A stretch of 64,000 nt of DNA. Source: Aquanectria penicillioides. Lineage: Eukaryota; Ascomycota; Sordariomycetes; Hypocreales; Nectriaceae. The notes under the pieces are model-generated. The model had not been told where the DNA came from, ran no database searches, and saw nothing but the letters and a program-made list of their open reading frames with translations. The translations under genes and the position numbers were made by a program. Where the stretch lies: positions 7,318,210-7,382,209 of the forward strand of contig PYIU01000001.1 in the NCBI GenBank assembly GCA_003415625.1. Direction: 5' to 3'. Shown here piece by piece: positions 12,275 through 25,255 of this stretch (position 1 is the stretch's first letter; each line of letters starts with the position of its first letter).

Positions 12275-14079
12275 ATGGCCGAACTGGCTCTGGGTGTCGC
12301 CGGCGTGGTGCCATTGATAGGTTTGGCGTTCAAATCTTACCGGCAAGTACATTCAAAGCTGAAAACGTTTGTTCAGTACTCGAAAGTGCTGAAGAGAATG
12401 CGGAAAAAACTGAAACTGAATCGATCCTTGTTCGAGTTGGAATGCCATTACCTCCTGCGGTTCGCCTTTGACGATGCCACGATCCTCTTGATGAAAGAAG
12501 ATGGAGACAGAAAAGAATGGAGCGATTCAACATTTGAGACCCGAATGAAAGCGAAGCTCGGGGTCAATTACGATGACTTTATGGGCCTTGTGGAGGATGT
12601 GGCCGAGACACTTGGAACTCTTGGCCAGGCAATTGTGGATTGTACTGCAAAAGCTCATCAGGTATTTATCTCATCTTTGTCTTGTCAGAGCAACACTCAA
12701 TGGAGTCTTTTTAGGGCGATTCATTCAAGGACACTATGCGCAGATGGAAGAAGAAAGGCAAACTCACACTTATGGAGAACAAGTGGGAAACCACGTTCAA
12801 ACAACTCCGCGATCTCATTGAAGACCTCACAGCACTGCGAGAGAAGCTCGAAGGACTCAAAAAGTCAGCTTTAGTAGAGCAATCCGAGCCTAAATATCCC
12901 CCGAAAGCGCTTCACACTCTGAGCGAGATGAAGAGAATCAGGTCTGTGGCAAACAGTCTGCATCTTGGACTCAACAATGCCTTAGAATGCTGTCAAGATC
13001 ATTCTCAGCATGCGATACATATTTTCCTAGACTCTTTGCGGCAGAGTCTTCTCAAACCTATTCAACTTTGTATATCAATCTCCGGGGAAGCAGCAAATGC
13101 AAACAAAGCCCTCGAGGCCAGCAATTTCCGAGTGGTATCTCGAATACAAACCTGCGCTAAAACTTCTTACTTGACACCACCAGCATCTCTCAAAGATAAC
13201 AAAGAAGACTTACCAAAGCCGGCAAAACGGTCCAAATGGAGGCATTCTGCACAGAGTTCTCCTGCCGTTACTCCATTGGGGGAGATTGCAATCGAGCCAA
13301 TGAGGCAGCCGTCTTCTCCAGGCCATAGTCATGCTAAGAGAGAAATATGTGTTGATCTTCAACCTGTTGAGTCCTGCCGAAACAATGACTTGGGGTACTT
13401 AGATGCAAAGACTGAAGAAAACTGGCGTCACCACTTTTCCAACTTCACTGGAACTTGTGGTCCTTTCCAAGGATCCGGTCATTCCCTTTCTTTGGAAAAG
13501 TTCTTTACTCGATCTACGGAACAGCTATCCATTCTCGAACGACTACAACTAGCACTCAAAGTAACAGAGGCTACGTTCATCTACCACTGCACGCCTTGGC
13601 TAAAAAAGTACTGTCATATTGACGACTTTTCTCTCATGCTAGATAACGACAACCCAAATTTTACACTTGACTCTCTGCATCTGGGAGTTGTAATAAGTCA
13701 GACGCAAACTGGGCCGCAACAAATGGAGGGCGTCACTCGAGCTAGCGATTCAGTACTACTACAGGCAACCGAAGACCAATTACTTTATCATGGCATTGGC
13801 GATCTGGTCCTGTACAGTCTTGGCGTTTCCTTACTCTCCATCGACTATTGGGCCAAGTTTGAGCTAGACGACTTGGTGGGCGTCCGGAAAGCAGCTCGGC
13901 ATATTAAGTTTGGGCCAAGATATCAAGATCTCATAGGCAAATGCCTAGGATTCATTGGTCAGGACACGGCACCTCACGCTAAAGCGCCTGTTACCAGCCA
14001 AGAGAGAGTTTTCCTAAATGTCATCAAAACATTAGAAGACATGATTTCAAGCCTCGGTTTTGGAGATGATGGGGAATAG
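12275..14079 (+). CDS. DUF7580-type protein with hydrophobic N-terminal helix
   Basis: Two exons, 12275-12661 and 12715-14079, phase 0, giving 583 aa. I chose ATG 12275 over the in-frame ATG 12149 because it gives the usual start MAELALGVAGVVPLIGLAFK. The N-terminus is a hydrophobic helix followed by a basic and helical stretch. The middle is Ser/Pro-rich and probably disordered. The C-terminal 250 residues (LSILERLQLALKVTEA, GDLVLYSLGVSLLSIDYW, ARHIKFGPRYQDLIGKCLGF) resemble the DUF7580 region, which looks like a degenerate kinase C-lobe. No catalytic kinase motifs are visible. Family function is not established. A hydrophobic first helix also occurs in fungal cell-death domains, which makes a membrane-linked or incompatibility role conceivable, but that is inference. 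Confidence 0.75.
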
Positions 14080-17000
14080 ACGAACAATGGAGTTCAAGGT
14101 TTTGGATAGTCTACCGTCGTACTATTACTGACTCGAGCAACGAGAGCCAGACTCTCGTTGAGCGAGTTGTAGGCAGCCGGCGTGGCATGCTCGCAGCCTC
14201 ATCATTATGCAACTACATGTGCTGATTTCGACTTCATCTCCACCACCACAATGATCGGAATAAAACTGGTCTCAACGGTTTTCCTAGTGTTGAGGCTCAA
14301 GGTTCAATTGCCTCAAACCCTTGCGTCTCGCACCCCCCAGCAATGAGTCAGGCACAGTAATGCAAATCAGTTCTTTATTCGTCGAGAACGGCTTTGGCGA
14401 CGCTGTGTCGGAAAGTATCTTTGTTTAAATAGACCTCGATAAATGTGAAGCTTTTCGACAAATACCTACTCTGAGATGAGTTAGCTATGGCACGGCCCGA
14501 AGAGCTTAAAGTAAAAGGAGTTCCGCACCCAGCGGGATTCAAAAAACATAATTGTTAATTCAGATGCACAAGGGAATGTGGAGATGGCTCGGATGAATAA
14601 TAAACTTCGGTTTTCTCGTTAAGCCTTCCATAATCATCATCAGACTTTGAACCAGCACATGCTTCGAAAACTCACTCTCGCCCAGATCAGCCTCAGCTGG
14701 CATGATCTTCAGGTACGATGACCACATGCCAACTCGCAAACCCACGCCTCACAGACTTTCAGTTCCGTGTCTCTGGGGCATTTGACTTCATTCCGCGCCG
14801 TATAGATCTCAAATCATGTTTCTAGAAACGACTCATCGACAGAACTCGGGAGTAAAAACTCCCAGTCTCCACCTTTTCCCTTTCATTTTTCCGGGGATCG
14901 GGTCCGATTCCTAACGGCGATGGCTGGCATCTTCGCCGTGCGGTGGATTGTGCCGACAACAATGAAATGAAATGGGTCAATGGTTGAGAATGCATTGTGC
15001 TTGTAGCATATCTCGCACTAGAAAGCGCAAAAGTTGTTCAGCTTGATCCACGCCCTTGATGACTCGCCTCAGCTGGAGAGGGTCAAAGAATGACGCACAG
15101 GCGCCATCAACAACAACACGCAATGTTGCCAATGCCATATGGCGATCCACGGGCAGTGGCCCCGACGCCATTGGGGGCCATGCGTATCAGCCGTGTCTCG
15201 ACAGCAGATTTCTGTTTTGACCCGAGATGAAAGGTCTCAGTTGACACGTTCTGGGCTCGGGCTAGAGTCTCCACTTGCTAAATTGCCCGACTCCATAGTA
15301 CGAAGAACGACCCAAATTTCTGCTCTCTCGGTGAATAACAAATTTTAATCTGGAAAAACCATTGTCTCCATAGCGCGCAAGAGGAGATGGCCAAGAAGAA
15401 ATCTCCTGGCACCCAAACCTCAGCTCATGGGGAGCGCCCCATCAGACAACAATGGTAGTCGATTCTACATGGCCACGCGGGTCCAGAACACACGTCTCAC
15501 ACATCTTTTTTTTTTTTTTTTTTTTGAAACTAGCGACTGCTAGGACCACCGACGTCAATATGGTATGGGAGTCCGAGCTGAAGCGTCACGAAAATTATGG
15601 GAAAACAAGAAAACCAAGAAGCGATGATGGCGGTGGTGGTTGTGATAGTGTACTGTTTACTGATCGGTAGGGGTGGTTCAGACCCGACCCCCCGTGTCTC
15701 AAAGCTGGTCGATGGGGATAAACTCTCGCCTTGGCCGTTTCCAGAATACGAGACTCAACTACGTAAGTTCTTGTTGATGTTGTTGTTGTTGTTGTTTTGA
15801 CGTGAGAATCGGGTCAAATCACTTTGCCTCTCCATTCTCGGCCTCCTATCCGGCATGTGTCCGGGAGTGACAGCTCGCTCGTGGCTTCAGTGTTTGCGAC
15901 GCCACCCGGCGAGCTTTTAGAGCCACAGTCCACTGCTCGGGCCGAGTCTGAGCAACAAAAGAGCCTAAAGAAGGAAAACTGAGTGGCCATCGTTTCCCTG
16001 AGAGTCAGGCTACGAGAGTATTGGTATGCAAGAAGTTGGTGTTTTTGCGGATGGGATCGGCCCCCCAGATGAGGATTCGCAGCGGACAGGCAGGCTAGCC
16101 AAGGGGATCATCAGGGGGTGTGGTTTGGGAAAACGTGGTGGCGATGGTGTTGGTGTTGGTGTTGGTGCGAGGATCTGTCGCCTCGCCTCGCTGGTTGACG
16201 ATGTGTAACTTTACCTTCACTTACCTTTACTTGTCCGACTCTAACTGTACGCTCTGACCTCGCTGATGGACGAGGAGCGAAGATCGGTCCATCGAGCGGC
16301 ACTCGCTATCGCCACGCGTCTCCTGGGCGCAGCGCATTGAACTCGACCGGCAAAAGACAAAAAAGACTATTATTACGTGCTCCGGGATGCTGTCATGCCC
16401 GGCCACGCGTTTGACAGCATTCCAGTCGTCATCTCCCCCAACCCACCCTTTTCTTCTGCTTCCTTTTCCCCTGCCGTCCGTGTCCGAGTCCCATGCCATG
16501 TCCAGGCAGGCCCCATCTCGGTGCTTGGTCGGATCACGCCCCATCGGCCTTGGACAAGCTCCGGGACCACGCTGTGCCGCAAGCCCACTTGTGTCCGTCC
16601 GTCTGCCCCCGAACTGCGATCGACAGCCTGGCGCCTCTAGTCGCCGCACAGACGCAGCATCAGGAGCGGCGGCGGCGCGATCGAGACACCCACAGTCCAC
16701 CGTCACTTGACGACGTTGAGCGTGCATTGGCGAGCTGAATAGCGGCTCGGCCGGGCTGGGGTCGGTCAGGGGGACGGGCAAACATCTCATGCATGGTTTG
16801 CGGGCGCGAGCCATTGGGCAGTGGCAGGAGGCGAGGCAGCCAGGCCATTGAGCACACACAGGACGGACACACTCACAGCACGGTGGACACACTCACAGTA
16901 CGGTGGACACACTCACTCACCGGACACTGCGGGAGGGATGGTTCATTGCAGTAGGAGCAGTGGCGGGATGCCTCCGCGAGGTGTGAGTGCCTTTGCATGC

Positions 17001-18019
17001 GTTTGCGTGTGGATAATCTCCATACGTGGCGAAAGGAGCGTGGCCTTGACTTGTTTTGGGTTGGGTAAGGTTAAGGTAAGGCCTCTGCTCTGCGCGAAGC
17101 TCTGCTCATGCTCGTGCTCGTGCTCGACGCCTTCGCATGCTGCAAATAGACTCAAGGTTCTAGGTCGTATCAAGCCCGGTGGACAAACACTTCCCACGGC
17201 ACGCAGGAATGCGATCATGTCCATGGTCAGAGGAGAAGGGCATTGCAAAAAGTCCGCTTATCAAAGGATGCCATTGCTGACCCTCCTTCACACCAAGCCC
17301 AAGCCCCCAAATGAAGATGAAGCCAAAGGAGGAGGAAAGGGAGCCTGGATAACGACAACCAAACTCTCTACGGCTGCGGATCTCTTTCCCCATTCTCCCA
17401 CACCCTGTTTGTCAAAACCAGTCCTTGGTCATGCGGTGATGGTACTCTTGATGTCCAACAGAGGCATGACGGGCCCTCCTCGTGGCGAGTCACTTCCCGA
17501 GCAGAAGCAAAGACTGAAATCACCGCAACCATGTGGCCCTTTTTCCTTTTTTCCTGACCACCTTTTGCACCGCCCGGTGCTCTCCCCATGTTCCACCTTG
17601 CGCGTCCTGTCATACCCAGCCCGGGAGAGGGGCGGCGGCGCGAGCGCACGCACGCGCTGAGGCACATGGCCTGGTTGGCTTGTTGATGACATTGAGGATC
17701 GATGGCTGCATGGTTCAAGGGAAGCACACGGGATGTTCAGAAGCCGTGTCACTAGGCGGTGGGCCGCTTTGCTTCAGCGAGCGATAATTTATCGTGGTTT
17801 TATCCTTTCTTTTCTTTTTTTTTTCTTTTTTTTTTCACCCTATCAAAGACAAACGAGTAAAGATTGGAGGCTTTGCTTCTATATGGGCGGCTGAGGGAGA
17901 AACGTGGGGAGGATGTGGATGAGACACAATCTAACACATGAAGCGTGGGTAACTTGTTGTTGCGGTGAGGCCCCAAAGGGAGGGGCTGAGTGAGGTTCCC
18001 AAACCGGGTCTTGGTCTCT

Positions 18020-18131
18020 TAGACAAGACAAAAACAGACACACACGCAGAGCAAAGACAGAAACAGACAGAGAGTCAGTCGGAATAAACAGACAGACAGA
18101 GACGGAGACAGACAGACAAACAGACAGACAA
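18020..18131. repeat. Degenerate (CAGA)n tract
   Basis: Many tandem or nearly tandem CAGA and ACAGACAG units, mixed with short unique sequence. Confidence 0.8.
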
Positions 18132-20402
18132 GTGGGCCTTGAGTTGCAGTTGCAGGGAGAGAGTCAAGTGCTTGCATATCGACGCGAATAGTCAATACTA
18201 GTCCATGCAATATGTCGTATCTGGTGACAACGCCGGAGCCTTTTGACTCTCTGCCGGCAGGGCCTCGTCCCGACTCCCATGTATTGTATGTGCCATGTAG
18301 GGAGACATGCAACCGTGTATCTTGGACCAGTCGGTTGCGGGCCCGACCTGGGGAACCGCGTGTAACTAGTACCAAGTAGACCACGCATTTCCCTTCAGGC
18401 TTGACGCATAATACCTGTTTGCTATCGTCAAGCCGCGGGTGATCTATCGTCGTCTTGGCTTCCGCGGTCATGCAGCTTGGTGTCTTCCCCGGCTCTAGTT
18501 GCCTAGCTGTCTGCCTGCCTCCTCTACACCCATCTACTACCTACTATGTATGGTATGTATCTACGGATGTGCATGCTTGATGCCAAACTTGAAAAGGAAA
18601 AAATAGGCAAATCATAGCCATTGCCACCAGAACGCCATGATCAACGGATTGTGACCCAACTCTCTCTCTCTCTCTCTCCATTGTCATTGTGTTTCTCCTG
18701 CCAGCCCCAAAGTTCCTCATCCTGACTCCAATCACAGCCCGCCCCAGCCAACCACCACCCCTGATTCACTTCCAACCATTGCCCATCACCAACACCAACA
18801 CCACCACCAGTAACCCGCCTCGAAAATAGTCCTACACCATCCCCATCCCATCACACCTCTCCTTCTCAGTGCGGCTTCTGTGGGTGTGGGCGTGTGTGGG
18901 TGCGTGACTCCACTCCACCACACCCTTCCAAAAGGCCCATTCCAAAGCCCCCGGCCTCAAAAAGCAACAAAACAAGACACCCGGAGCTCACCTCTGCTCC
19001 CGGTCCATTACAAGTCTCCTCTCTGTGTGGTCCCCCATCTCTGGCTTCTCCCGCTAACGCATGCCGTCCGCCTTGCTCCATCCAGTGCCTCCCATCAATT
19101 GGCTGCGCCGCCGCCCCCCCTTCAATACGCCACCGCCCGCCCTGTTTTTCTCACACCGCAGCGTCGCATCGCCCGCCTAGGGCCAATCTCGGGCGACGGC
19201 ACGTCCTCGTTCAGGTGGAACTCTCTCACTCTCTCTCACTCTCTCACAAGGCAAAGCAGCCCCCAGCGCTATCGGCACTATCGGGTGCGCGGGTCGTGCA
19301 GTAGTCGCCTCTGGCGCCAGCGCTCGCTAGAGACAAGACACATGGGAGAGGAAAATAGCCCACTCCACTTCTCTCTCACTCTCTCTGCCAAGGGGGATGA
19401 AAATAGGGCTAGCGCAGGAGACGTACAGTGTTGGGATTTGCAATGCGGTCCCCTTTCTGGGGGGGGCGGACGCCTAGGGTCGTACTATGGCAGAAGGGGA
19501 GGCCCCAGAACTGTGGCCGGTGATGCCGGGAACGTTAGGCAAAGCTCCGACTGGCACGTCAGCCATATGGCTAAGGTAGCTTGAAGACTTTGGAAACCAT
19601 GGCTTAGCTGATAGTGCTACCATGGTACACACTACACACGCATAGTTGAGAGAGTAAGGTGCTAACAGCAACAAGGCATCGGCGAGATTGCACGGTAGTA
19701 ATAGTCACAAGGGGTGCACAAAGAGAGATCGGCGCAGTAGTTTATGTGTTGAAGAATGCTTGACGATTCTTTATCATTTAATTCAATTGATCGGCTGATG
19801 AGGCTCATTGGCCTTTGATTCGCCGTCTTTCCTATCCTAAACGTATTTGTTGGTTTTGCGCATTCTTCCGCGCGAATTTTGGCTATCGGAGCCGTTTCTT
19901 TCTCGTTCTAATCTTCACACGCAACACCAAACTTCCCAAGATTTGCCGTTTTTGCAGTGAAACAATCCCATTCCGTCGTGAAAAATAGGGTAGATAAAAA
20001 AAAAGGGTTCTGATAAAAAGAAAATGACAGGTATCTTTGCTTCCTTTCCAAGCAAACGTCAAAAGAGGCCACTCCGCTCCTTCTATCGATAGAAGTGCCT
20101 TACCCTCCCCATAAAAAAAGATATTTGTTAAGTGTTGATTAAAACATGTTTTTGTTTTTCATCTCAGAGAGAAAAATAGGTTGTCGTCCCGAGCTCGTTG
20201 AACCGAAGAAAAAAAAGAAGATGCGGTTCGAGGGGGGTTGAGAAGAGTGCGTTTTAACAGACAACTCCGTTCTTTCCGGAAATCTTGGTAATAAAAAAAA
20301 TTGTCGCCGCCCCCCAAAAAGGTGTCGCTGCGCCGAAGAAACTTTCATGCTTCTACAAGAACTGGTTCTTGCCATTCCTCATAATCCTGGCAAAACTCCA
20401 CG

Positions 20403-20407
<5 letters not shown>

Positions 20408-20433
<26 letters not shown>
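20408..20433. repeat. Poly-A run, 26 bases
   Basis: An uninterrupted A tract on the plus strand. It is not preceded by a coding region and is more likely a homopolymer than a retroposed tail. Confidence 0.9.
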
Positions 20434-20434
<1 letters not shown>

Positions 20435-20873
20435 GAACAGAATAAACAAAGTAAAACAGAGAGACCAAACCAAAAAGTGGCAGGTTGGTGTCAAAATAGA
20501 TACACAGGGGCCGAAGTGAAGCTGAGTCCCGGACTTTCATTTCGTGGTTCGTAATAATAGAGTAATTGGCGTGATCCTGGCACGGCTTTTTTGTGTTTGT
20601 GTTGGTGCATCCAAATAATATGGCATCCCCAGGGGTCGGAAGTACTTGTCCAAGGTTCGATGATTAAAACGTCGAATAGTGTCCAAAGTGGGGTTAGAAT
20701 AATCCAAGGGTAGTGGTCCTTGTGATTGTTTGTGTGATGATTGGCCTTATGGGGTTAACATCATCCAGGCAGTGGAATTCGCTTTAGCCAAGACTCATAT
20801 AAGCAACACAGACGAAAACGTCGCCTTCGTATTTGGAAGACTAGCATTCGGACTGCTGTTGTCATACGATAGT

Positions 20874-22536
20874 CTAGTAGCAACCTTGGAACGTAGGCAT
20901 AAAGGGAACCTGTTGATGGAAAGGAACATGGTGCTGAAGGATCGGCACCTGTTGAACGTATTTTACCATATCCCAGAGGAAATAGGATTTGGGCTGGCAT
21001 GGGGCGATCTGGACCGGCATGGGTGCCTGAACAGGAACGGGAACGACAGGAACGGGAACCTGGGAGCAGTGCATGGGTTGAGTAGGGACCACCACGGGCA
21101 CAGGCACAACGGGCATGGGTCCGGTATAGACTTGGGGAACAAATTCCTGGTTGTGGTAGATGAGTTGCTGCTCCTTGGGTTCCTCTGGGTCGAAGGTGTG
21201 GGGAGTATATTCCTGTGGGGTGTCCTGGTGGTGTTGTTCCTGGATGAACTCATCATCAAGGTCGTCGATGGTGGAGCCGCTGGAAGTGAGCGATCCCTCA
21301 TCGTCGGAAGAGGAGGCCGGGGAAAGAGGTGAGTCGTAGTCATAATCGTCAAGGATGGCGTCCTCAGAGGTAACGTATTTAGTGGTGTGGTCAGGCGAAG
21401 CTGGGGGAGTGGGTGGTGCCATGGTCACAGTGAACTGGGAGCAGGCCATGATCCTGGATCGGAGCTCAGGAAGAGTGATCCGGTGCTCGGGAATGGGGTT
21501 GAAGATCCGTCCCAGAATGTCGTTAAGTTCATCAGACAAGGGAAGAATGGTCTTGAGGAAGTCCTTGGAACCAGTGTAGGCCCGGTAAGTGGAATCCTGG
21601 AAGGAAGCTTGTTTCCATGGGTTGCGTCCGCAAGTGAGGTTGACTAGGATAACTCCAAGGCTCCAGACATCATTGGGGGCGCACATGTAGTAAGGCTTCC
21701 TAGCAGAGGGGTCCAGGCATTCTGAATAGTGAAAAAAAGGAAACGTTAGTTGCAATGTTTTGGGTTGGAGGGGCAAAGTGTTTGGGGAGGGGGGGGGAGA
21801 GGGGGAGATGTCAACTGAAGACGACTCTCTTCAAGGAGGGGGAAATGAAATATACCTGGACTCATATAAAAGGTGGAACCGCATCCATAATCCTCGGAAC
21901 GATCGTCAGACGTGGCCAGGCCAAAGTCTGCGAGCTTGACAGTGTCTCCATGGTTGGTAACCAAGATGTTCTCCGGCTTAAGGTCCCTGTGGTAGATTCC
22001 CAGGTTGTGGCAGTGTTCAACGGCATCCAGGATCTGGAGGAAAATGTTCCTGGAGAGCTCATCCTTACCAACATATTGTCCGCGCTCAGTGATATTCAAG
22101 AAGAGATCGCCCTCTGGGCAATATTCAAGAATGACATAGATGCAATCAGGGTCACTGACGATCTTCAACATCTGGACAACATTGGCATGAGTAGATGCCT
22201 GGTAGTGGAGACGAATCTCGCGCTGTTGGTAGGCACATTGACGGGGTTCCAGGGGAGTCCCATCGGGGTTGAACTTGCTGAGGCACTTGACGGCATACTT
22301 CTGTCCGGTCTTGATGTCGACGGCCAAGTACACCACACCGTAAGCGCCAGTTCCTAGGATGTCCGTCAACTGGAGCTTGCCTTCAAGCAGGCGCCCTAGC
22401 CTCTCCTCCGGGGCGAGGGGAATGCATCGGGGCTGGAAGTGTCGAGGCGCATAGGGCTGTTGAACGGCACACTTGGGGTTGTCGAAACCAGGGGAAGCCG
22501 GAGGGGTTTGGTAACCAAAGGGGCATGATGCTGCAT
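20874..22536 (-). CDS. Ran1/Pat1-type serine/threonine protein kinase
   Basis: Exons 22536-21856 and 21721-20874 (134 bp intron, phase 1), about 509 aa if one base is added at the CCCC (minus strand) of 22523-22520. Without it ATG 22536 reads out of frame with the kinase, no other start exists on that strand for 540 bp, and the intron phase fails. Kinase motifs: ILGTGAYGVVYLA (Gly loop), YAVKCL (Lys), YHRDLKPENIL (catalytic loop), LADFGLA (DFG), FYMSPECLD (APE variant), DVWSLGVIL. The pre-kinase segment PLAPEERLGRLLEGKLQLTD is characteristic of the Ran1/Sks1/Vhs1 group. The tail after the domain has an acidic segment and PVPVVPV-type repeats. Fission yeast Ran1/Pat1 blocks mating and meiosis; related kinases act in nutrient signalling. 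Role here is inferred. Confidence 0.88.
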
Positions 22537-23078
22537 GTTAAGCGATTGATATCCGGAAAGGTCCTAAGCAGGGTTTTCTTTTCTTTTCTTCTTTTCTTGG
22601 ACTGGCAGGCCAAGGGGAGAAAGGATACCAAACGGGAAGACACAGAGAAAGGAAAAAGAAGAAAACACAGGAAGTCGTATTTTCCACGGGGCCCAAAAGG
22701 AGATCCTGATCCAATCCAATTCCAAACGGGTCGAAATTAAAGACTCCTGCGGGTTGAGAAGAGTTGTTGGTGGTCGTTGTGGTTGGTTGTTGAGGTGTGT
22801 AGTTGGAAATAGGTCGCGCGTGTAAGAGAGGTCCCGAGCGGCCGAATCAACGGGTCGAGATAAGCAGCAGAGACGAGATTTGGAAGAGTCGCCGTCCAGA
22901 TGGGTGGGGATTGGAAGAGTTCTTTTTGAGGTGACGAGAGAGCTCGTTAAAGAGAAAAGACGGAGGCGACAAGAGAGGAGGACCTGAGGGTCACGACTGC
23001 GGAAGCAGACGGGCGGTGGAAAAAGGATATCGGAAGGAGTGTCGTGAAAGTGGTGATGAGGTCCCTCAGCTCAGTGCG
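22537..23078 (-). promoter_or_regulatory. AUG-free upstream leader of Ran1-type kinase
   Basis: On the kinase strand there is no ATG between the start at 22536 and a pair at 23084-23079, although about eight would be expected by chance. The stretch is CT-rich near the gene. This fits a long transcribed leader selected against upstream starts. The transcript start is not visible. Confidence 0.5.
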
Positions 23079-25214
23079 CATCATCAAGAAAGAGGGTGGG
23101 CAAGATGCGGTAGATAACAGCCTGCGATGAGAACAAGGCGAGGCGGGCGACGACATGGGCGCATCGGTACGTACTCTGTGACGCCTCGGGCTCTGGATTG
23201 CGTGGAGCATCCACACCCACACCCCCCCGGAACCCATAACTCATAACTCATACGCCATACGCCCCGAGGAGAGGAGACGAGAGGAGCCACCGCGACCACA
23301 CGGCACACACCAACCCAACACAACAACAACCCACACTCCTTCTTGCACGCCTCTCGCTCTCCTCACTCCTCAGGGACCCACCCGGCCTCATCAGACCCCC
23401 GGTCCGGTTGGAGAGATTAGTGACATGGGGCCTTGTCTTGACCAGCATGTGTTAATGCGCCGGCTATTCTTGTCGGTGCCCGTGCTCAAGCTGGAGCGGC
23501 GCCATGTTAAGGTTCGCCTGCCTTGGGGGGCGTCCATCGAGCGTCTATCGATGCTTGGTGACTCTTGGTTGGGGAGGGGGGCGTCGACTAGCCGAACATG
23601 GATGGCGCCTCTTTGTGAGCAATATACGAGAGGCAAGGATCTGGAGGTAGTCTGACACACGAAATAAAGTGGTTCGCTGTGTCACTGCCTCGAGAAGTCT
23701 GGGTGCTTGAGTGCCCCCTCCCCTCCCTCCCTCAGCACTAACGCCACCCATCGGCCCACTCGCAGGCCACCGAGCCTCGTCCACTCAGCGTTTCGATGCC
23801 GAGGACGAAGGACCACGGACGGGGCGAAGGCGAAGGCCTCGCACTCTCACACGCTCTCACACTTCTCGCTCTCTGTGACGTCCTGTGTGCGTGCTCCTGC
23901 TGACACCCCAGCCTGCCCCAGCCTGTGGCCCTCCTCTTCCCCATCCAAGCCAGCACCAGCCTGTGTCCCCCAGAGTTGCGTGTGTGCCGTGTGAGTGTGT
24001 GTTGCGTGTCATTGTGCTGCGTGCGGCCCGTCCGGGGCCTCAGCTCCTCCCCCTTCTGCCTGTCCTGCCTGTTCTCTCTCCCCATCGCCGGGCGAATCGT
24101 CATAACTGACAGCCCCCGTGACGAACAAAGGTTTTTTCTCTACTGCCACTTGGGAGCCCGTCTTCTGACTTTCGCCCCCATGTGAAGTCTGCCACGGGCT
24201 CGGTGGAAAAGGAAGCAAAAAAAAAAAAAAAAAGGAAATACACTCACACACTCTCACTCGCACTCAAGGGTACGTAGTATCGGAGGCCGGCGCAAGACGA
24301 GACAAGACACGATGAGCAGACTCAGAGTTTAGTGTGGAGGCAATCAGCCGTGCCTTCCTACGTACATGCTTTGGCCCCAGATCGTAGATGGAACGAACGG
24401 CAAAGCTTAGCTGGCTGGAATCCTCGACGAGCAAAAAGGAAACCTCCAGCGCCGCAGCGATTGGCTTGTAGTGAATTAATTCGCTGACGGCGCTTGGCGA
24501 CGTGTTTGTGCGGGGCACCCGGAATGCATGAAGTCATTGAGTTGGGGCCACTTGAGACCCTCCACACTCTCTCTCTCTCTTTCAGTAGCTCAGAGCAACA
24601 CGCGCACGCTCTATCTCTGTATGTGTGAGTGAGTGTGTGTGTACTTTGCATGTCCGGGACGGCACTCACTGCCTCTCTCTCTCGCTCTGATTTCTTCTTC
24701 CTAAGCCCTCTTTGGAGTCTGGGTCTTCCTTTGCTTGCTCTATCATCCCGCTGCGCTGTTGGTTGGCTGGGCCGCCACCCACCCCAGCCAACCTCCTGCT
24801 TCTTGCTGTGCTGGTGCAGAAGCTACTGGAATCGTCCTCCATCGTCGACCAAGCCAGCAAGGGCTCAAAAAAAAGTGAACTGGCACCACTACTGCAGGCG
24901 GTTGGGGGGGTGCCGATCAGTGACGGCACTCGCCCGCCCGCCCAGTGAGCGTCCAAAAGCAGAGACGTGTCGGTCGGCAGGCCGCATCCATCTCGGGACT
25001 AGTTAGCAGGCAAATGGCCACCGATCCCCAGCCAAGATAGATTGCATTTGTCTTTGTCTGACTTTTGCACGTCCAATGACCGGGCGTGCCGTCAGTTATG
25101 CAACAGAGTCGGGCGGTAGGATCGACGTATTTCCACTGACGCATCCCAGTGGCTGGATAATTATGCAGTCCCATTTCTGAATGAGAGAGGCCGCAGCCCA
25201 GGCCGTGTTCGACG

Positions 25215-25255
25215 GTCCACAGTCCACAGTCCACAGTCCACAGTCCACAGTCCAC
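25215..25255. repeat. 7-bp minisatellite, CCACAGT unit
   Basis: Five to six perfect head-to-tail copies of a 7-bp unit. Confidence 0.9.

Larger units (their letters stand above)
14080..20873. other. Gene-poor region with microsatellites (about 6.8 kb)
   Basis: No gene I can support. Long GC-rich frames near 16.2-17.7 kb overlap on both strands, have no recognisable motif and follow base composition. Simple repeats: poly-T about 15507-15525, GTT run about 15774-15796, CAGA repeats 18.0-18.13 kb, CT run about 18660-18680, poly-A 20408-20433. Part near 20.7-20.9 kb is probably the 3' UTR of the Ran1-type kinase gene. Non-coding transcripts cannot be excluded. Confidence 0.5.

Noticed and set aside
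14977..15171. 64-codon minus-strand frame with a helical look
   Set aside because: No family match, no leader or splice context; too little to call a gene.
16227..17660. Long GC-rich frames (220-280 codons) on both strands
   Set aside because: They overlap each other, have no motif, signal or credible splice structure, and their residues (Arg, Pro, Ser, Cys-rich) follow base composition.
20408..20433. Poly-A run as tail of a retroelement
   Set aside because: No reverse transcriptase, target-site duplication or coding remnant next to it.
25215..25255. CRISPR-like short repeats
   Set aside because: Direct tandem units without spacers, in a fungal nuclear context.
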